From the NCBI RefSeq assembly GCF_001544315.1, contig NZ_BCQG01000016.1, positions 1-64,000 on the forward strand: a stretch of DNA of 64,000 bases, given 5' to 3'. This DNA is from Geobacillus jurassicus NBRC 107829. Its GTDB lineage: Bacteria; Bacillota; Bacilli; Bacillales; Anoxybacillaceae. The position numbers were made by a program, and so were the translations under genes. Below are positions 1-7,976 of the stretch, in pieces (positions within the stretch are counted from its first letter, which is position 1; each line of letters starts with the position of its first letter). The notes under the pieces were generated by a model. It worked only from the letters and a program-made list of their open reading frames with translations. It ran no database searches and was not told the origin of the DNA.

Positions 1-501
1 AATAAGGATGACAAAGATTTTTCTAAAACCATTGGTTGCATCAGCTTTAGTAATATTGTTAGAAGCATTTTACAATCATGTATTTTGGGGTATAAGTTGG
101 ATAAAGATGAGATAAATAAGGGATACATGGATCTTCACCACAAAGTGTACTTGACAAAGAAAGACGATCATGATAAAGAAAACCAAAACAGCGTTTTTTC
201 CTTTTTATACCACACATCTCTTTGAGCAACATTGCTATCATGTTTGTCTTTAAAAGTCAAGTACATCTTTTGGTGATGAACCGGATACATAACAGAAGCC
301 CTACAAAAAGGTATCGAGATTATATTCAACGAATATCAACTTCATCGAATTGAAGCCCCAATTATGCCCAGAAATGAAGCTTCTATTCGAGTCGTAAAAA
401 AATTAGGATTCGAAAATGAAGGAATAGCAAAAAAACTTCTAAAAGTTAATGGAAAGTGGGAAGACCACATGAGATGGGTATTGTTGAATGACAAAATATA
501 A
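1..501 (+). pseudogene. GNAT acetyltransferase (RimJ/RimL-like), 5'-truncated by the window and split by a MITE
   Basis: Frame 1 reads a GNAT segment up to base 128 (GCISFSN, then NKGYM). It resumes in the same frame at 283 through the typical C-terminal GNAT region (RNEASIRVVKKLGFENEG) to the TAA at 499-501. Between the two parts sits a 154-bp inverted-repeat element plus an 8-bp target duplication. The 162 added bases keep the frame but introduce a TGA at 223-225. Removing the element and one target copy restores a continuous NKGYITEALQKG, which is what the RimJ/RimL family has at this point, where the acetyl-CoA-binding region lies. Such enzymes acetylate ribosomal-protein N-termini or small molecules; the substrate here cannot be told. 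The gene is almost certainly inactive. The 5' end lies outside the window. Confidence 0.85.
129..282. mobile_element. 154-bp MITE, ISL3-like ends, 8-bp target duplication
   Basis: The element is bounded by imperfect terminal inverted repeats of about 27 bp. The left end begins GGATCTTCACCACAAAGTG and the reverse complement of the right end begins GGTTCATCACCAAAAGATG; both then continue into TGTACTTGAC or GTACTTGAC. It is flanked by direct repeats GGATACAT at 121-128 and 283-290. It encodes no protein. GG-starting ends and an 8-bp duplication fit the ISL3 family, so it is probably a non-autonomous derivative mobilised by an ISL3 transposase elsewhere; that assignment is inference. Confidence 0.85.
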
Positions 502-561
502 CTAATTAACCTTTTATTAATGTATTCTGTGTTTTCAGGTGCAAAATGAAAAATGACATGT

Positions 562-606
562 AAAATGACGTGCGAATGGATATTCATTTTGGCACGTCAT
601 TTTTTA
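562..606 (+). terminator. Rho-independent terminator after the GNAT pseudogene
   Basis: AAATGACGTGC (563-573) pairs with GCACGTCATTT (592-602), followed by a T-rich run. It lies about 60 bp after the GNAT stop codon. Confidence 0.75.
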
Positions 607-1080
607 CTTTTATAACAGGATTTATCTGAATTTTTATTAAAAGTGACACTGCTTTTTAGAAGGACGATGTTTATCTATAAAGAATATATATTTACGAAGA
701 GAGAGTGAACTTTGTCATTGATATGTCTATTCGTTGCCATTTTGAATGTCGTTTTGCTGATGAGAAACTAATAGCTACACAAAGACTTGAAATTGGTGAC
801 TGAAAATTTTCTATAAATGACATCATTACACTAAAGAAAAAGTATTGTTTGTAATAAGGATTTATCACAAAAACTTGAAACCATCCCTTTGATGTTTCAG
901 TGTATCGTTGATTTTACAAAAGACCTAAACCAATTTACAACTAACGAAATTGATAATTCAGGTTAATTAAGATTATCAATAAAGTTGACGGATTTTTGGT
1001 TGGCGAGGAGAGGGTTAAATGATATTCATCGTAAATTTCGTTCCTTTCGTTTCATTCTTTTATTTCAGAAAGGAGTTTTT
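607..1080. other. Non-coding stretch, possible decayed coding sequence
   Basis: No intact gene is seen. A short reading from about 705 to 801 (VNFVIDMSIRCHFECRFADE) looks protein-like but has no recognisable family and no good start, so it may be a gene remnant. The ribosome-binding site of the next gene (AGAAAGGAG) lies at 1067-1075. Confidence 0.4.
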
Positions 1081-1083
1081 ATG

Positions 1084-1716
1084 ATGGATGTTTCCCAATA
1101 TATTAATGATTTGTATGTTAAGGGCCACGACAATTTTTATCAAATGGTTTCCCACAGTTTAACAATCAACCATATGCCTAACATTTCAGTATCTCCAGAA
1201 ACGGGAAAACTATTGTATTTGTTAGTTAAAATAGCGAATGCAACGAATGTTTTAGAGATTGGTGCTCTCGGTGGTTACAGTGGTATCTGGCTTTGCAAAG
1301 CGTTGCCAGATGACGGAAAACTGACATCATTGGAGTTAAACAAAGATTACGCCAATGTAGCAAAAAATAATATTGAAAAAGCTGGTTATGGAAAAAAAGT
1401 AACTTACCATATTGGTCCTGCTCTTGAAACGTTGAAACAATTTATTAAACAAAAAAGAAAGTTCGATTTCTTTTTTATTGATGCCGACAAAGAAAATTAC
1501 AAACTTTATTTAGAGTATTCCATCCAATTAGCTAAAAAGGGAGCTTTAATTACTGCGGATAACGTATTATGGAAAGGGAAAGTGACGGACAAGAACAATC
1601 AAGAAAACAATACTATTTTCCTGAGAGAGTTTAATGAGTTTGTAGCCAAGCACTCAAAATTAGAATCGGTCATTGTCCCAATTGGTGATGGTTTAACGAT
1701 TGCAAGGGTATTATAA
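1084..1716 (+). CDS. Class I SAM-dependent O-methyltransferase (caffeoyl-CoA OMT type)
   Basis: About 210 residues, the normal size for the small cation-dependent O-methyltransferase family. The SAM-binding motif I is VLEIGALGGYSGIWL, followed by the acidic LTSLELNKDY. The family's metal/catalytic aspartate motif is FFFIDADKENY, and a second conserved stretch is LITADNVLWKG. These enzymes methylate hydroxyls of catechol-like or related small aromatic compounds; the substrate here is unknown. AGAAAGGAG at 1067-1075 suits the ATG at 1084 best; an ATG at 1081 is also possible. An in-frame extension up to base 985 has no ribosome-binding site. The coding AT content is above that of the core genes later in the window, which fits the accessory character of this end. 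Confidence 0.9.
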   Translation: MDVSQYINDLYVKGHDNFYQMVSHSLTINHMPNISVSPETGKLLYLLVKIANATNVLEIGALGGYSGIWLCKALPDDGKLTSLELNKDYANVAKNNIEKAGYGKKVTYHIGPALETLKQFIKQKRKFDFFFIDADKENYKLYLEYSIQLAKKGALITADNVLWKGKVTDKNNQENNTIFLREFNEFVAKHSKLESVIVPIGDGLTIARVL

Positions 1717-1896
1717 ATAAATTGAGAATTGGAAGATAATAACATATTTACTCTCATTCGTCTCCCATGAAGGAACGAATTACATTCCATCATCTATGGT
1801 GAAGCTTGCTTTGTAGGTGACTAACGGTATGATAGTGGAATTATATAATTGAAGTAGGTATAGGGAAGGTAAAACAAATAGAAAAGGATGATTATT

Positions 1897-2664
1897 TTGG
1901 CTTTTAGGGAGCAATTTGTAAATATTGACGGACAATGGGCTTACATTGGGCAACCTAAAAAGTCGAATGGTTATGGGGTTATTTTTTTAGGTGGGTCTAT
2001 GGCCTTTGTGTCAAACAATAGTAGTGATTGGCATGAAGATTTAAATAAAAAAGCATTATTTAACTCTTTATTGGAAGAGGGGTACACAATCGGTTATTCC
2101 AATGCTCATGGGGCAAATTTTGGAAATGATAAAGCTCTACAAGACATCAAAAATTTACATAAGTATATGGTTGAAGAAACAGTAATTAATTTCTCCGTTC
2201 ATTTGTTTGCGATTAGCATGGGAGGTCTGCTCGCTTTAAGGTTAATGAGAAGCGTTGATTTTATTCAATCAGTTGCATTTTCACAGCCACTTTTAAACGT
2301 AAAAGAACAAAGAAAATACGAAAATGATTATATTAAAAGGAATAATTTGGACATGGATGACCCAATGGGACATGCAATTGCTTTATCGCACGAAATTGAT
2401 TATAGTACCGTAGACGCATATATTGATAAAACGTTTGCTCTTGAAAAGCTTGTATTAGCTCCTATTCCGTGTAAAATTTGGCACGGCACGGGAGATGAAA
2501 ATGTTCCTGTTGAAATCAATGCATTGCCGTTCGTGGAGTTAAGAATTAAACACAAATTACAAATTGCTTTAGAAGTTACTCCTGGAGTAGGACACGATAA
2601 AAACGGTGCTTGTTATTCAGACCATAAAGGTATTATTCAATTTTTCCATCAAAACGAAAAATAG
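1897..2664 (+). CDS. Alpha/beta hydrolase family protein
   Basis: A predicted cytoplasmic protein of about 255 residues with an alpha/beta-hydrolase pattern. There is an early beta strand ending in VIFLGG, a nucleophile elbow AISMGG (serine nucleophile) near the middle, an acidic residue in GTGDENVP, and a histidine in GVGHDKNG near the C-terminus, together making a plausible Ser-Asp-His triad. The substrate cannot be inferred. GAAAAGG at 1881-1887 is well spaced for a TTG start at 1897; the ATG at 1888 abuts the ribosome-binding site and is less likely. It stands alone, preceded by about 180 bp without a gene, and its codon use is AT-rich like its neighbours. Confidence 0.75.
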   Translation: MAFREQFVNIDGQWAYIGQPKKSNGYGVIFLGGSMAFVSNNSSDWHEDLNKKALFNSLLEEGYTIGYSNAHGANFGNDKALQDIKNLHKYMVEETVINFSVHLFAISMGGLLALRLMRSVDFIQSVAFSQPLLNVKEQRKYENDYIKRNNLDMDDPMGHAIALSHEIDYSTVDAYIDKTFALEKLVLAPIPCKIWHGTGDENVPVEINALPFVELRIKHKLQIALEVTPGVGHDKNGACYSDHKGIIQFFHQNEK

Positions 2665-2754
2665 AAACAATTTTCCTTCGACTAACGAGTGCCATGCTTA
2701 AAACTCATAAAGAGTATTTATATATAAAAGACAATTGGAGGAGGGGAGATATAT

Positions 2755-3189
2755 ATGCCATTAGCCATTCGTCAAGCTTTAAGAGAAGATATTCCACGTT
2801 TGTGTCATCTGATGAAGGAATTAAGTGGTTACGAAATCTCTCAAGAGGAAATGAATAACAGATTAGAGTTTATAGAGGATAGTCCTTTTGATTCCCTGTA
2901 TGTTTGCGAAGAAAATGGCACTATTTTAGGGTTACTTGGGTTTCGTATTCGTGAGAATTTAGAAGAAGTAAGCAAATATGGTGAAATCTCTGTCATTGTT
3001 GTTGATTCGGGCGCACGTCGTAAAGGTGTTGGACGGTTCTTGATGAACTATGCCGAAAAATTAGCTTTTGAAAAAGGGTGTATTGGAACTTGGTTGGTTA
3101 GTGGCTTTGGTAGAGAGGAACAAGCTCATCAATTTTATAAAGAATTAGGTTATGAAATAACGGGATACCGTTTCGTGAAACGCTTTTAA
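2755..3189 (+). CDS. GNAT family N-acetyltransferase
   Basis: 144 residues, the length of a single GNAT domain. It begins LAIRQALREDIPRLCHLM, typical of GNAT strand 1 and helix 1. The acetyl-CoA-binding motif A is RRKGVGRFLMNYAEK (Q/RxxGxG/A type), after ISVIVVDSGA. Motif B is FYKELGYEITGYRFVK. Such enzymes transfer acetyl from acetyl-CoA to an amine; the substrate is unknown. A strong ribosome-binding site GGAGGAGGGGAG lies just upstream of the ATG at 2755. It is a lone gene ending at a terminator, beside an IS630 element. A related but distinct GNAT lies on the other side of that element. Confidence 0.85.
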   Translation: MPLAIRQALREDIPRLCHLMKELSGYEISQEEMNNRLEFIEDSPFDSLYVCEENGTILGLLGFRIRENLEEVSKYGEISVIVVDSGARRKGVGRFLMNYAEKLAFEKGCIGTWLVSGFGREEQAHQFYKELGYEITGYRFVKRF

Positions 3190-3269
3190 AAATATCGATT
3201 TGGTGAACACCATGTAGTAGGGTTTTTGTTGTTATGCTAACGAATGCGATAGAGGAATAAGACATACAA

Positions 3270-3298
3270 AAAAGATCGGTATAAATCGGTCTTTTCTA
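3270..3298 (+). terminator. Rho-independent terminator after the GNAT gene
   Basis: AAAAGATCGGT (3270-3280) pairs with ATCGGTCTTTT (3285-3295) using two G-U pairs and ends in a T tract. Confidence 0.55.
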
Positions 3299-3363
3299 TC
3301 GACATACGTTAGTTGAACGAGATAGCTAAGTTCCAATAAGCTATATAAATGCACATTGAAAAG

Positions 3364-3915
3364 TTAACTTCTCGATGACGCTGCACACCCCAAGCGTTGC
3401 AGCACTTCCTCCGGGCGTTCATGAATGTAGCGGACAAATCGATGAACGGCTTGAAGGATATCGTTGCGGTCCTTGTGAAAGGCATTGGCGATAACGGCAT
3501 CTTTCAGCCATTTCCCCAAACGCTCGATCGGGTTGAGCTGCGGCGAGTACGGCGGGAGATAAAGGAAGTGAAAACACTGCCCTTCTTCCTGCAAAAACTC
3601 CTTGACCATCCGGGCATGATGAATCCGGGCATTGTCCAAAACCAGAGCGATGATCCGGTTTGGATAACGCTCTTTGAGCAGGCGCAGAAAATCCAAGAAA
3701 GTCGTGGCATTGGCGGCTGTCGTTTGATGGCGCATCGTTTCGCCATTGTGGACATTCACAGCCCCAAACAGAGAGACATGGGCATGATGACCGAATGTCG
3801 GCACTTGTTTTTGACGACCGACCTCGGACCAGGTGGATCGCAGGACATGATAGGAGCGGATATGCGTTTCATCGATGTACAAGAGGACGGCATCTTCCGT
3901 CTCTTTTGTGATCAA
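3364..3915 (-). CDS. IS630 transposase, C-terminal DDE catalytic part
   Basis: The second frame of the transposase, entered after the A10 tract. It contains the DDE triad in its usual settings: VLLYIDETHI (first D), ALVLDNARIHHA (second D) and PPYSPQLNPIERLGKWLK (E). Only the frame-shifted fusion with the upstream helix-turn-helix part would give a full enzyme. It ends about 20 bp inside the left inverted repeat. There is no obvious internal stop, so the element may still be active if slippage occurs. Confidence 0.85.
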   Translation of the reverse strand: MITKETEDAVLLYIDETHIRSYHVLRSTWSEVGRQKQVPTFGHHAHVSLFGAVNVHNGETMRHQTTAANATTFLDFLRLLKERYPNRIIALVLDNARIHHARMVKEFLQEEGQCFHFLYLPPYSPQLNPIERLGKWLKDAVIANAFHKDRNDILQAVHRFVRYIHERPEEVLQRLGCAASSRS

Positions 3916-4444
3916 GTTTTTTTTTTATCAGATCCATTTGCTTTTCAAATCGTTTTTGCCGGTCCGGGTCTCCTTTGGCCAGCGTGTACGTGGGGCGGGT
4001 CCACGACAACCCTTTGCGATGCAGGAGTTTTCGAAGTGCTTCACGGGACAGGGAGACCCCATAGTGTGTTTGAACATAGGACTGCAGAACGTTCGTGTTC
4101 CAGGCAGAGGCGATATCCCAGCCCAACTCGGCGGGGGGCGTTGTCAACACCAGTTGTTTGATGTCTTCCTGCTGTTCTTCGGTGAGAAATGGCTCGCGCC
4201 CAGGCGCAAAATCCCGATGAAGCAAGAGCTCCAAACCGCCTTCGTTGAACAGCGACACATAGTGAGAAACGGTTTGCTGGCAGACGTTGACCATGGAAGC
4301 CGCTTCTTTGCCCAAGTACCCCTCCATGACCAGTCGAACCGCCATGACCCGTTGACGGAGAAGAGCGTTTTTGATTTTTCGCTCCTGCTTGCGAAGTTTC
4401 CGTGGTGTCCATCCGTGATCGTTAGTGATTTTGAGGCGTTTCAT
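3869..4444 (-). CDS. IS630 transposase, N-terminal part (HTH region)
   Basis: The first reading frame of the transposase, 191 residues. It carries the DNA-binding helix-turn-helix region (MVNVCQQTVSHYVSLFNEG, then ITSAWNT-like winged segments and REALRKLLHRKGLSW), as in IS630/Tc1 transposases. It runs into a tract of ten A residues (minus strand; plus-strand T run 3917-3926), after which this frame ends as KLDHKRDGRCRPLVHR. The downstream catalytic frame overlaps it. Production of the complete protein of about 359 residues needs a frame change at the A10 tract, by transcriptional slippage or ribosomal frameshifting. The effective result of losing one A is an in-frame fusion. Confidence 0.85.
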   Translation of the reverse strand: MKRLKITNDHGWTPRKLRKQERKIKNALLRQRVMAVRLVMEGYLGKEAASMVNVCQQTVSHYVSLFNEGGLELLLHRDFAPGREPFLTEEQQEDIKQLVLTTPPAELGWDIASAWNTNVLQSYVQTHYGVSLSREALRKLLHRKGLSWTRPTYTLAKGDPDRQKRFEKQMDLIKKKLDHKRDGRCRPLVHR

Positions 4445-4592
4445 AGACGATCCCGCTCCTTTTCCGCTGTTTTCCTTAGGAGCAGTATAACCGGAGTGGG
4501 CACCGCTTATACGAAGGTTAACTTTTCAATGAGCATGTATATAGAGAGTTTTGCAGAAAGGATAAGAACGGCAAATGAAAGGGGCTGCCAAA

Positions 4593-5120
4593 ATGGGGCT
4601 AGAACAAGTGCAGGCATCGGATGGAAAAGAAGATGTTGTCATTCGTCTGGCGGGGGCGGACGAAGCTTGTTGCATCTATCAGATTACGATGGCGGCGTTT
4701 GCCGAATATCGGGATCATCAGGTACCGTCAGGCGCGCTCAGTGAAACGGTGGATTTAATTGAGGAGCGGTTGAAGGACGGAAGTGAACAGGCGCTTCTTT
4801 GTTTTCGGAGCGGCCGGCCGATTGGGGCGGTGCGGTTTCAAATGGATGAGCATTCGCTTTATTTTTTCCGTCTTGCCGTATGTCCAGAAGAACAGGGGAA
4901 GGGGATGGCTAAAGCCATGTTGGCCTGGCTTGAGAGATATGCAAAGGAAAACGGGAAGAAGGAAATATGGTGCAACGTCCGGCGGTCGGCAGCGCGCAAC
5001 ATCCAGCTGTATCAATCGATAGGATATGTACCGGTTCGAGAACAAACGGTCATAAGCACCACTGGAATACCGGTGAGGGTCGTTGCGATGAAAAAAGAGA
5101 TCGCGGGCTTGGAAGCATGA
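4593..5120 (+). CDS. GNAT family N-acetyltransferase
   Basis: About 175 residues in a single GNAT fold. VIRLAGADEACCIYQITMAA is the start of the fold, LYFFRLAVCPEEQGKGMAKA is the acetyl-CoA-binding motif A (EQGKGMA), and NIQLYQSIGYVPVREQ is motif B. The substrate is unknown. AAAGGGG at 4578-4584 fits the ATG at 4593; an in-frame ATG at 4575 has only a weak site. The IS630 right end lies about 50 bp upstream, so the element could have replaced or altered the native promoter. The coding sequence is GC-rich, in contrast to the AT-rich GNAT on the other side of the element. Confidence 0.85.
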   Translation: MGLEQVQASDGKEDVVIRLAGADEACCIYQITMAAFAEYRDHQVPSGALSETVDLIEERLKDGSEQALLCFRSGRPIGAVRFQMDEHSLYFFRLAVCPEEQGKGMAKAMLAWLERYAKENGKKEIWCNVRRSAARNIQLYQSIGYVPVREQTVISTTGIPVRVVAMKKEIAGLEA

Positions 5121-5571
5121 GAGGAGGGACGGTTTGTTTTTTACAACGGCTGCCTTGGATTTGCGTGGAATGAGCAACGGTTGTCAATCAGCCCATCGAT
5201 GAGAATCGCATGACATGGAGAAGAGGGGCGCATTTAAAAGATGATTCGTTCCGATTCAGTTGTTCCAGGGGGGAAATACAACAAGGTGAATGTTGATGGA
5301 CGATGGATGAGATGTCGACTGAAGCCACGCATGTTCCAATTCAGACAAATCCGGGAAGACGCTTGGCCTTCCCGGATGTTATTAATGCACCCCATGGATA
5401 TCATAAACATGGTTCAAACGCTGTCAGGTTGTTGCTTTGATGCGGGGGAATTTCCCTTGGATGATCCCCACGATCCGTGTCCGAAAGGGATGTTTTTTCT
5501 TTGTTGCGCTGCACAGCTCGCCCCTTGTCCATTGTTTGTTCCCTAACACCGATTGTCTTCACTCTGTAGAA
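5121..5571. other. Intergenic, no convincing gene; one strong hairpin
   Basis: About 450 bp without a supported gene. ATCCGGGAAG (5349-5358) and CTTCCCGGAT (5368-5377) form a perfect 10-bp stem, but no T tract follows, so its role is unknown. Confidence 0.45.
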
Positions 5572-6300
5572 TTATTGCGCGTGCCGAAGGCTGGCGATGG
5601 ATGCCTCATGTTCAATCGAGCGTTTGGAGAGGATGGCCAAAATGTGCTCGTGGCGCTCTTGGTTGACTTCGATCTTTTTGACAATTTCATTGGTTTCCAG
5701 GACCGCCTGCCAAATAGGGGCAAGGTCGTCTTTGGTCGCCATCTTCGCTTGAATTTCGTTTACGTTGGATTGGAGTTCATTCACTTTGGACCGGAGTTCA
5801 GCCAGTTCCTCTTTGGTCGCCATCTTCGCTTGAATTTCGTTTACGTTGGACTGGAGCTCGTTCACGGTGAAGCGAAGTTCAGCGAGCTCGTCTTTGGTGG
5901 CCATTTTCGCTTCGATGTCGTTCACTTTGGACCGGAGTTCAGCGAGCTCGTCTTTGGTGGCCATTTTCGCTTCGATGTCGTTCACTTTGGACCGGAGTTC
6001 AGCGAGCTCGTCTTTGGTGGCCATTTTCGCTTCGATGTCGTTCACTTTGGACCGGAGTTCAGCGAGTTCGTCTTTGGTGGCCATTTTCGCTTCGATGTCG
6101 TTCACTTTGGACCGGAGTTCGGCGAGCTCGTCTTTGGTGGCCATTTTCGCTTCGATGTCGTTCACTTTGGACTGGAGTTCGGCCAATTCCTCTTTGGTCG
6201 CCATTTTGGTTTTGATATCGTTGACCTCGGATGTCAAGGCGCCGACATTCGAGTGCAATTGATCGAGGCGATCCAAAATTCGGTTCAAGAGTGCTTCCAT
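5572..6300 (-). CDS. Tandem-repeat coiled-coil protein of unknown function
   Basis: About 242 residues and almost entirely predicted coiled coil. After an N-terminal helix (MEALLNRILDRLDQLHSNVG) comes a tandem array: five 20-residue units ending KVNDIEAK (one starting MATKEELAELQ, four starting MATKDELAELR), then two 27-residue units containing VNELQSNVNEIQ. The C-terminal helix is IWQAVLETNEIVKKIEVNQE. No signal peptide or membrane segment is seen, so it is probably cytoplasmic. GGAAAGGATG precedes the ATG at 6300; an in-frame extension to 6441 is possible but has a weaker start. The 60-bp DNA units are nearly identical, so copy number is probably variable between strains. The function is not known. 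Confidence 0.75.
   Translation of the reverse strand: MEALLNRILDRLDQLHSNVGALTSEVNDIKTKMATKEELAELQSKVNDIEAKMATKDELAELRSKVNDIEAKMATKDELAELRSKVNDIEAKMATKDELAELRSKVNDIEAKMATKDELAELRSKVNDIEAKMATKDELAELRFTVNELQSNVNEIQAKMATKEELAELRSKVNELQSNVNEIQAKMATKDDLAPIWQAVLETNEIVKKIEVNQERHEHILAILSKRSIEHEASIASLRHAQ
5736..6204. repeat. In-frame tandem repeats, five 60-bp and two 81-bp units
   Basis: Consecutive 60-bp units across 5881-6180 are almost identical at the DNA level; each encodes a 20-residue heptad-like unit. Two related 81-bp units lie on the low-coordinate side. All lie inside the coiled-coil gene. Confidence 0.9.
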
Positions 6301-6939
6301 ATGGATCATCCTTTCCATGTTTTGGTTGGTGGTGATGTAAGCCCATTCTCTATTGTTAGTGTAGTCTGGATCTTGTCGATGTAGGGCTTTGTCAAAGGGT
6401 TCGATCATCAGTGGGGATATGTGCAGTAGATCTGGGGACATCCAACTCCCATTTTAGCACAAATTATGTGGGAGAAGACAGGGGATTTTTGGGACAATAT
6501 GATGAAAAAGGGCGGCATGGTCTATTATAAATGCAACGAAAACGTTTCACATAGCCTTGGCGGAAAAGTCAATTCTCCATTTTTTGCTGTCGAAGGCAGG
6601 TCAAGAACGTGAGGGAAGAGAGAGCAACAGCTCTCTTCACAGACCGATACATGGGTCTGAAGGCGGCGTCGCTCGGTCGCTCGACAGTCGATCTAATGCT
6701 CGGTAAAATACTAAAATGAGAAATTTTCAATTCTATAATAGGAGTGATGGTTGGGTCGCTGTGGTTTGATGGGGGCGCGTTGTCGATGAAGGTGAAATTA
6801 GGTGTCGGGAGACGGGCATCCCTCGTCTGAAACGCAGCGTGAACATCTTTCACATCAAGGAAGGAGATGGAAAGAATGGTTCTCGGCCGCCTAAGTGGGT
6901 GATTCCGTGCAGACGCTGGCGTGGTTGGGAGGGACGGTC
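6301..6939. other. Intergenic region with possible structured RNA
   Basis: No supported gene. A -10-like TATAAT occurs near 6734. It is followed by a G-rich stretch with small hairpins, for example AGACGGG-CAT-CCCTCGTCT near 6813-6831, and then GGAAGGAG near 6859. A second hairpin-like stretch (GAGAGC...GCTCTC) lies near 6620. No known riboswitch could be recognised. Confidence 0.35.
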
Positions 6940-7163
6940 ATGGACGACAAGGGGATAGCAGTGATTCTGCTGATAGCGGGAATCGGGTTGTTTCCGTTTG
7001 GCGTCAGGCTCATCAAGAATACAAGGAAATGGCGGCACACGAGAGGAAAGCCGCCTTGTTTTTTGAAATGTTCGATCTCTTGTCGTTGGATCCCGTCTTA
7101 TCAACGTGGCTGTTGTTCCTCGCACTGCTTTTCATTTTGGGAGGCGCGGCGCTTTTGTTATGA
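6940..7163 (+). pseudogene. Small two-helix membrane protein, frameshifted
   Basis: From the ATG at 6940 the frame encodes a membrane helix (GIAVILLIAGIGLFPFGVRL). Near 7016 it departs into non-hydrophobic sequence. A second frame then carries EYKEMAAHERKAALFFEMF and another membrane helix (WLLFLALLFILGGAALLL) to the stop at 7161-7163. Adding one base in the AAGAATAC stretch near 7016-7020 would join them into one protein of about 75 residues with two transmembrane helices. The family is not recognised. Either the gene is broken in this strain or there is a sequencing error. Confidence 0.5.
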
Positions 7164-7216
7164 GCGGAAAAGAGGGAGTCGCGCAGAAAGGCGCGGCGTC
7201 CTCTTGCCGCGCGCCG

Positions 7217-7843
7217 CTACGAACGCTCACTGAAGGCGATTTGAATGCCGATTAGGGCGAACAGGGCGCCTTTTAGCCAGTTGATCCGCTCGGCGATTCG
7301 TTTGTTCGACAGCAATAGATGGCGCAGTTTTTCCGCGCCGATGCTCACCAAGGTGAAGATGATGAGCGCCTGAACGAGAAAGATGGCCCCTAATAGCAGC
7401 ATTTGCCGCGGTACATGGCCGGCATGTTGGTTGACGAACTGCGGCAACAGGGCCAAAAAGAAGAGCGACACTTTCGGGTTGAGCACGTTCATCAAAATCC
7501 CTTTTTTGTATAAAGAGAAATAGGCCATCGGCTCCTGCCGGCCGAACGCCAGGTCGGCGTTTTTTTCGTTGAACGCCTGCCACGCCAAGTACAGCAAATA
7601 AGCGGCGCCAGCGTATTTGACGGCGGCAAAGGCCAAGGCTGACTGGTAAATGACGGCCGAGACGCCGAGCGTCGCGGCGCTGATATGGACGACAAGCCCC
7701 GTGCAAAGCCCAAGCGCGGTGGAGATGCCGGCCCATTTGCCTTGAGACAGGCTTTGGGCGATGACGAATAAAATATCGGGTCCTGGTGCGAGCGTCAGCA
7801 AGACGGCGACGCCGAAGAATGAGAAGATCGTTTCAATGTCCAT
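7217..7843 (-). CDS. LysE/RhtB family amino-acid or small-metabolite exporter
   Basis: About 208 residues, the usual size for LysE/RhtB translocators, with about six hydrophobic segments. The family signature near the N-terminus is LTLAPGPDILFVIAQSLSQG (the APGPD motif). Further family stretches are GICMNVLNPK-like (KGILMNVLNPKVSLFF) and a final membrane helix. The protein sits in the cytoplasmic membrane and is expected to export amino acids or similar compounds by proton antiport; the substrate is unknown. The ATG at 7843 has GAAAGAAGGG upstream; a longer in-frame start at 7885 is less likely. It is a single gene, downstream of the CDF gene on the same strand but separated from it by a terminator. 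Confidence 0.88.
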   Translation of the reverse strand: MDIETIFSFFGVAVLLTLAPGPDILFVIAQSLSQGKWAGISTALGLCTGLVVHISAATLGVSAVIYQSALAFAAVKYAGAAYLLYLAWQAFNEKNADLAFGRQEPMAYFSLYKKGILMNVLNPKVSLFFLALLPQFVNQHAGHVPRQMLLLGAIFLVQALIIFTLVSIGAEKLRHLLLSNKRIAERINWLKGALFALIGIQIAFSERS

Positions 7844-7929
7844 TGTAAACCCTTCTTTCCCCTGACTGGTTTTCCTTTTTTCCATTCGCTGTCGACATCA
7901 GCGATTCCTCTTTTTCGCGCCAAACGGAA

Positions 7930-7976
7930 ATGCAAAAACGCCGCCTGCGGGTTGAGCCGCCAGCGGCGTTTTTTAT
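7930..7976 (-). terminator. Terminator after the CDF transporter gene
   Basis: Minus-strand AAAACGCCGCTGGCGG pairs with its complement before a T run (plus strand AAAAACGCCGCCTGCGG ... CCGCCAGCGGCGTTTTTT). It overlaps the stop of the CDF gene. Confidence 0.8.

Larger units (their letters stand above)
3343..4543 (-). mobile_element. IS630-family insertion sequence, about 1.2 kb
   Basis: Both ends carry nearly identical inverted repeats. The left end reads TATATAAATGCACATTGAAA, and the reverse complement of the right end reads TATATACATGCTCATTGAAA; both continue into AGTTAAC. The edges sit in TATA runs, as expected for IS630-type insertion into TA dinucleotides; exact edges are therefore uncertain by a few bases. 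Two overlapping reading frames on the minus strand make the transposase. The element separates two GNAT genes. Confidence 0.85.

Noticed and set aside
59-241. Small minus-strand frame through the MITE
   Set aside because: Lies across the inserted MITE and the broken GNAT gene; no ribosome-binding site or conservation.
3397-4744. Plus-strand frames across the IS630 element
   Set aside because: Antisense to the transposase frames, which have clear HTH and DDE motifs.
5241-5546. 101-codon plus-strand frame between GNAT and the coiled-coil gene
   Set aside because: No ribosome-binding site, irregular composition and a strong hairpin inside it.
5881-6180. Regular 60-bp repeats considered as a CRISPR array
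   Set aside because: The units are contiguous with no variable spacers and are in frame in a coiled-coil gene.
6528-6552. Possible CcpA cre site (AACGAAAACGTTTCACA)
   Set aside because: The central CG is out of register with the consensus, and no sugar gene follows.
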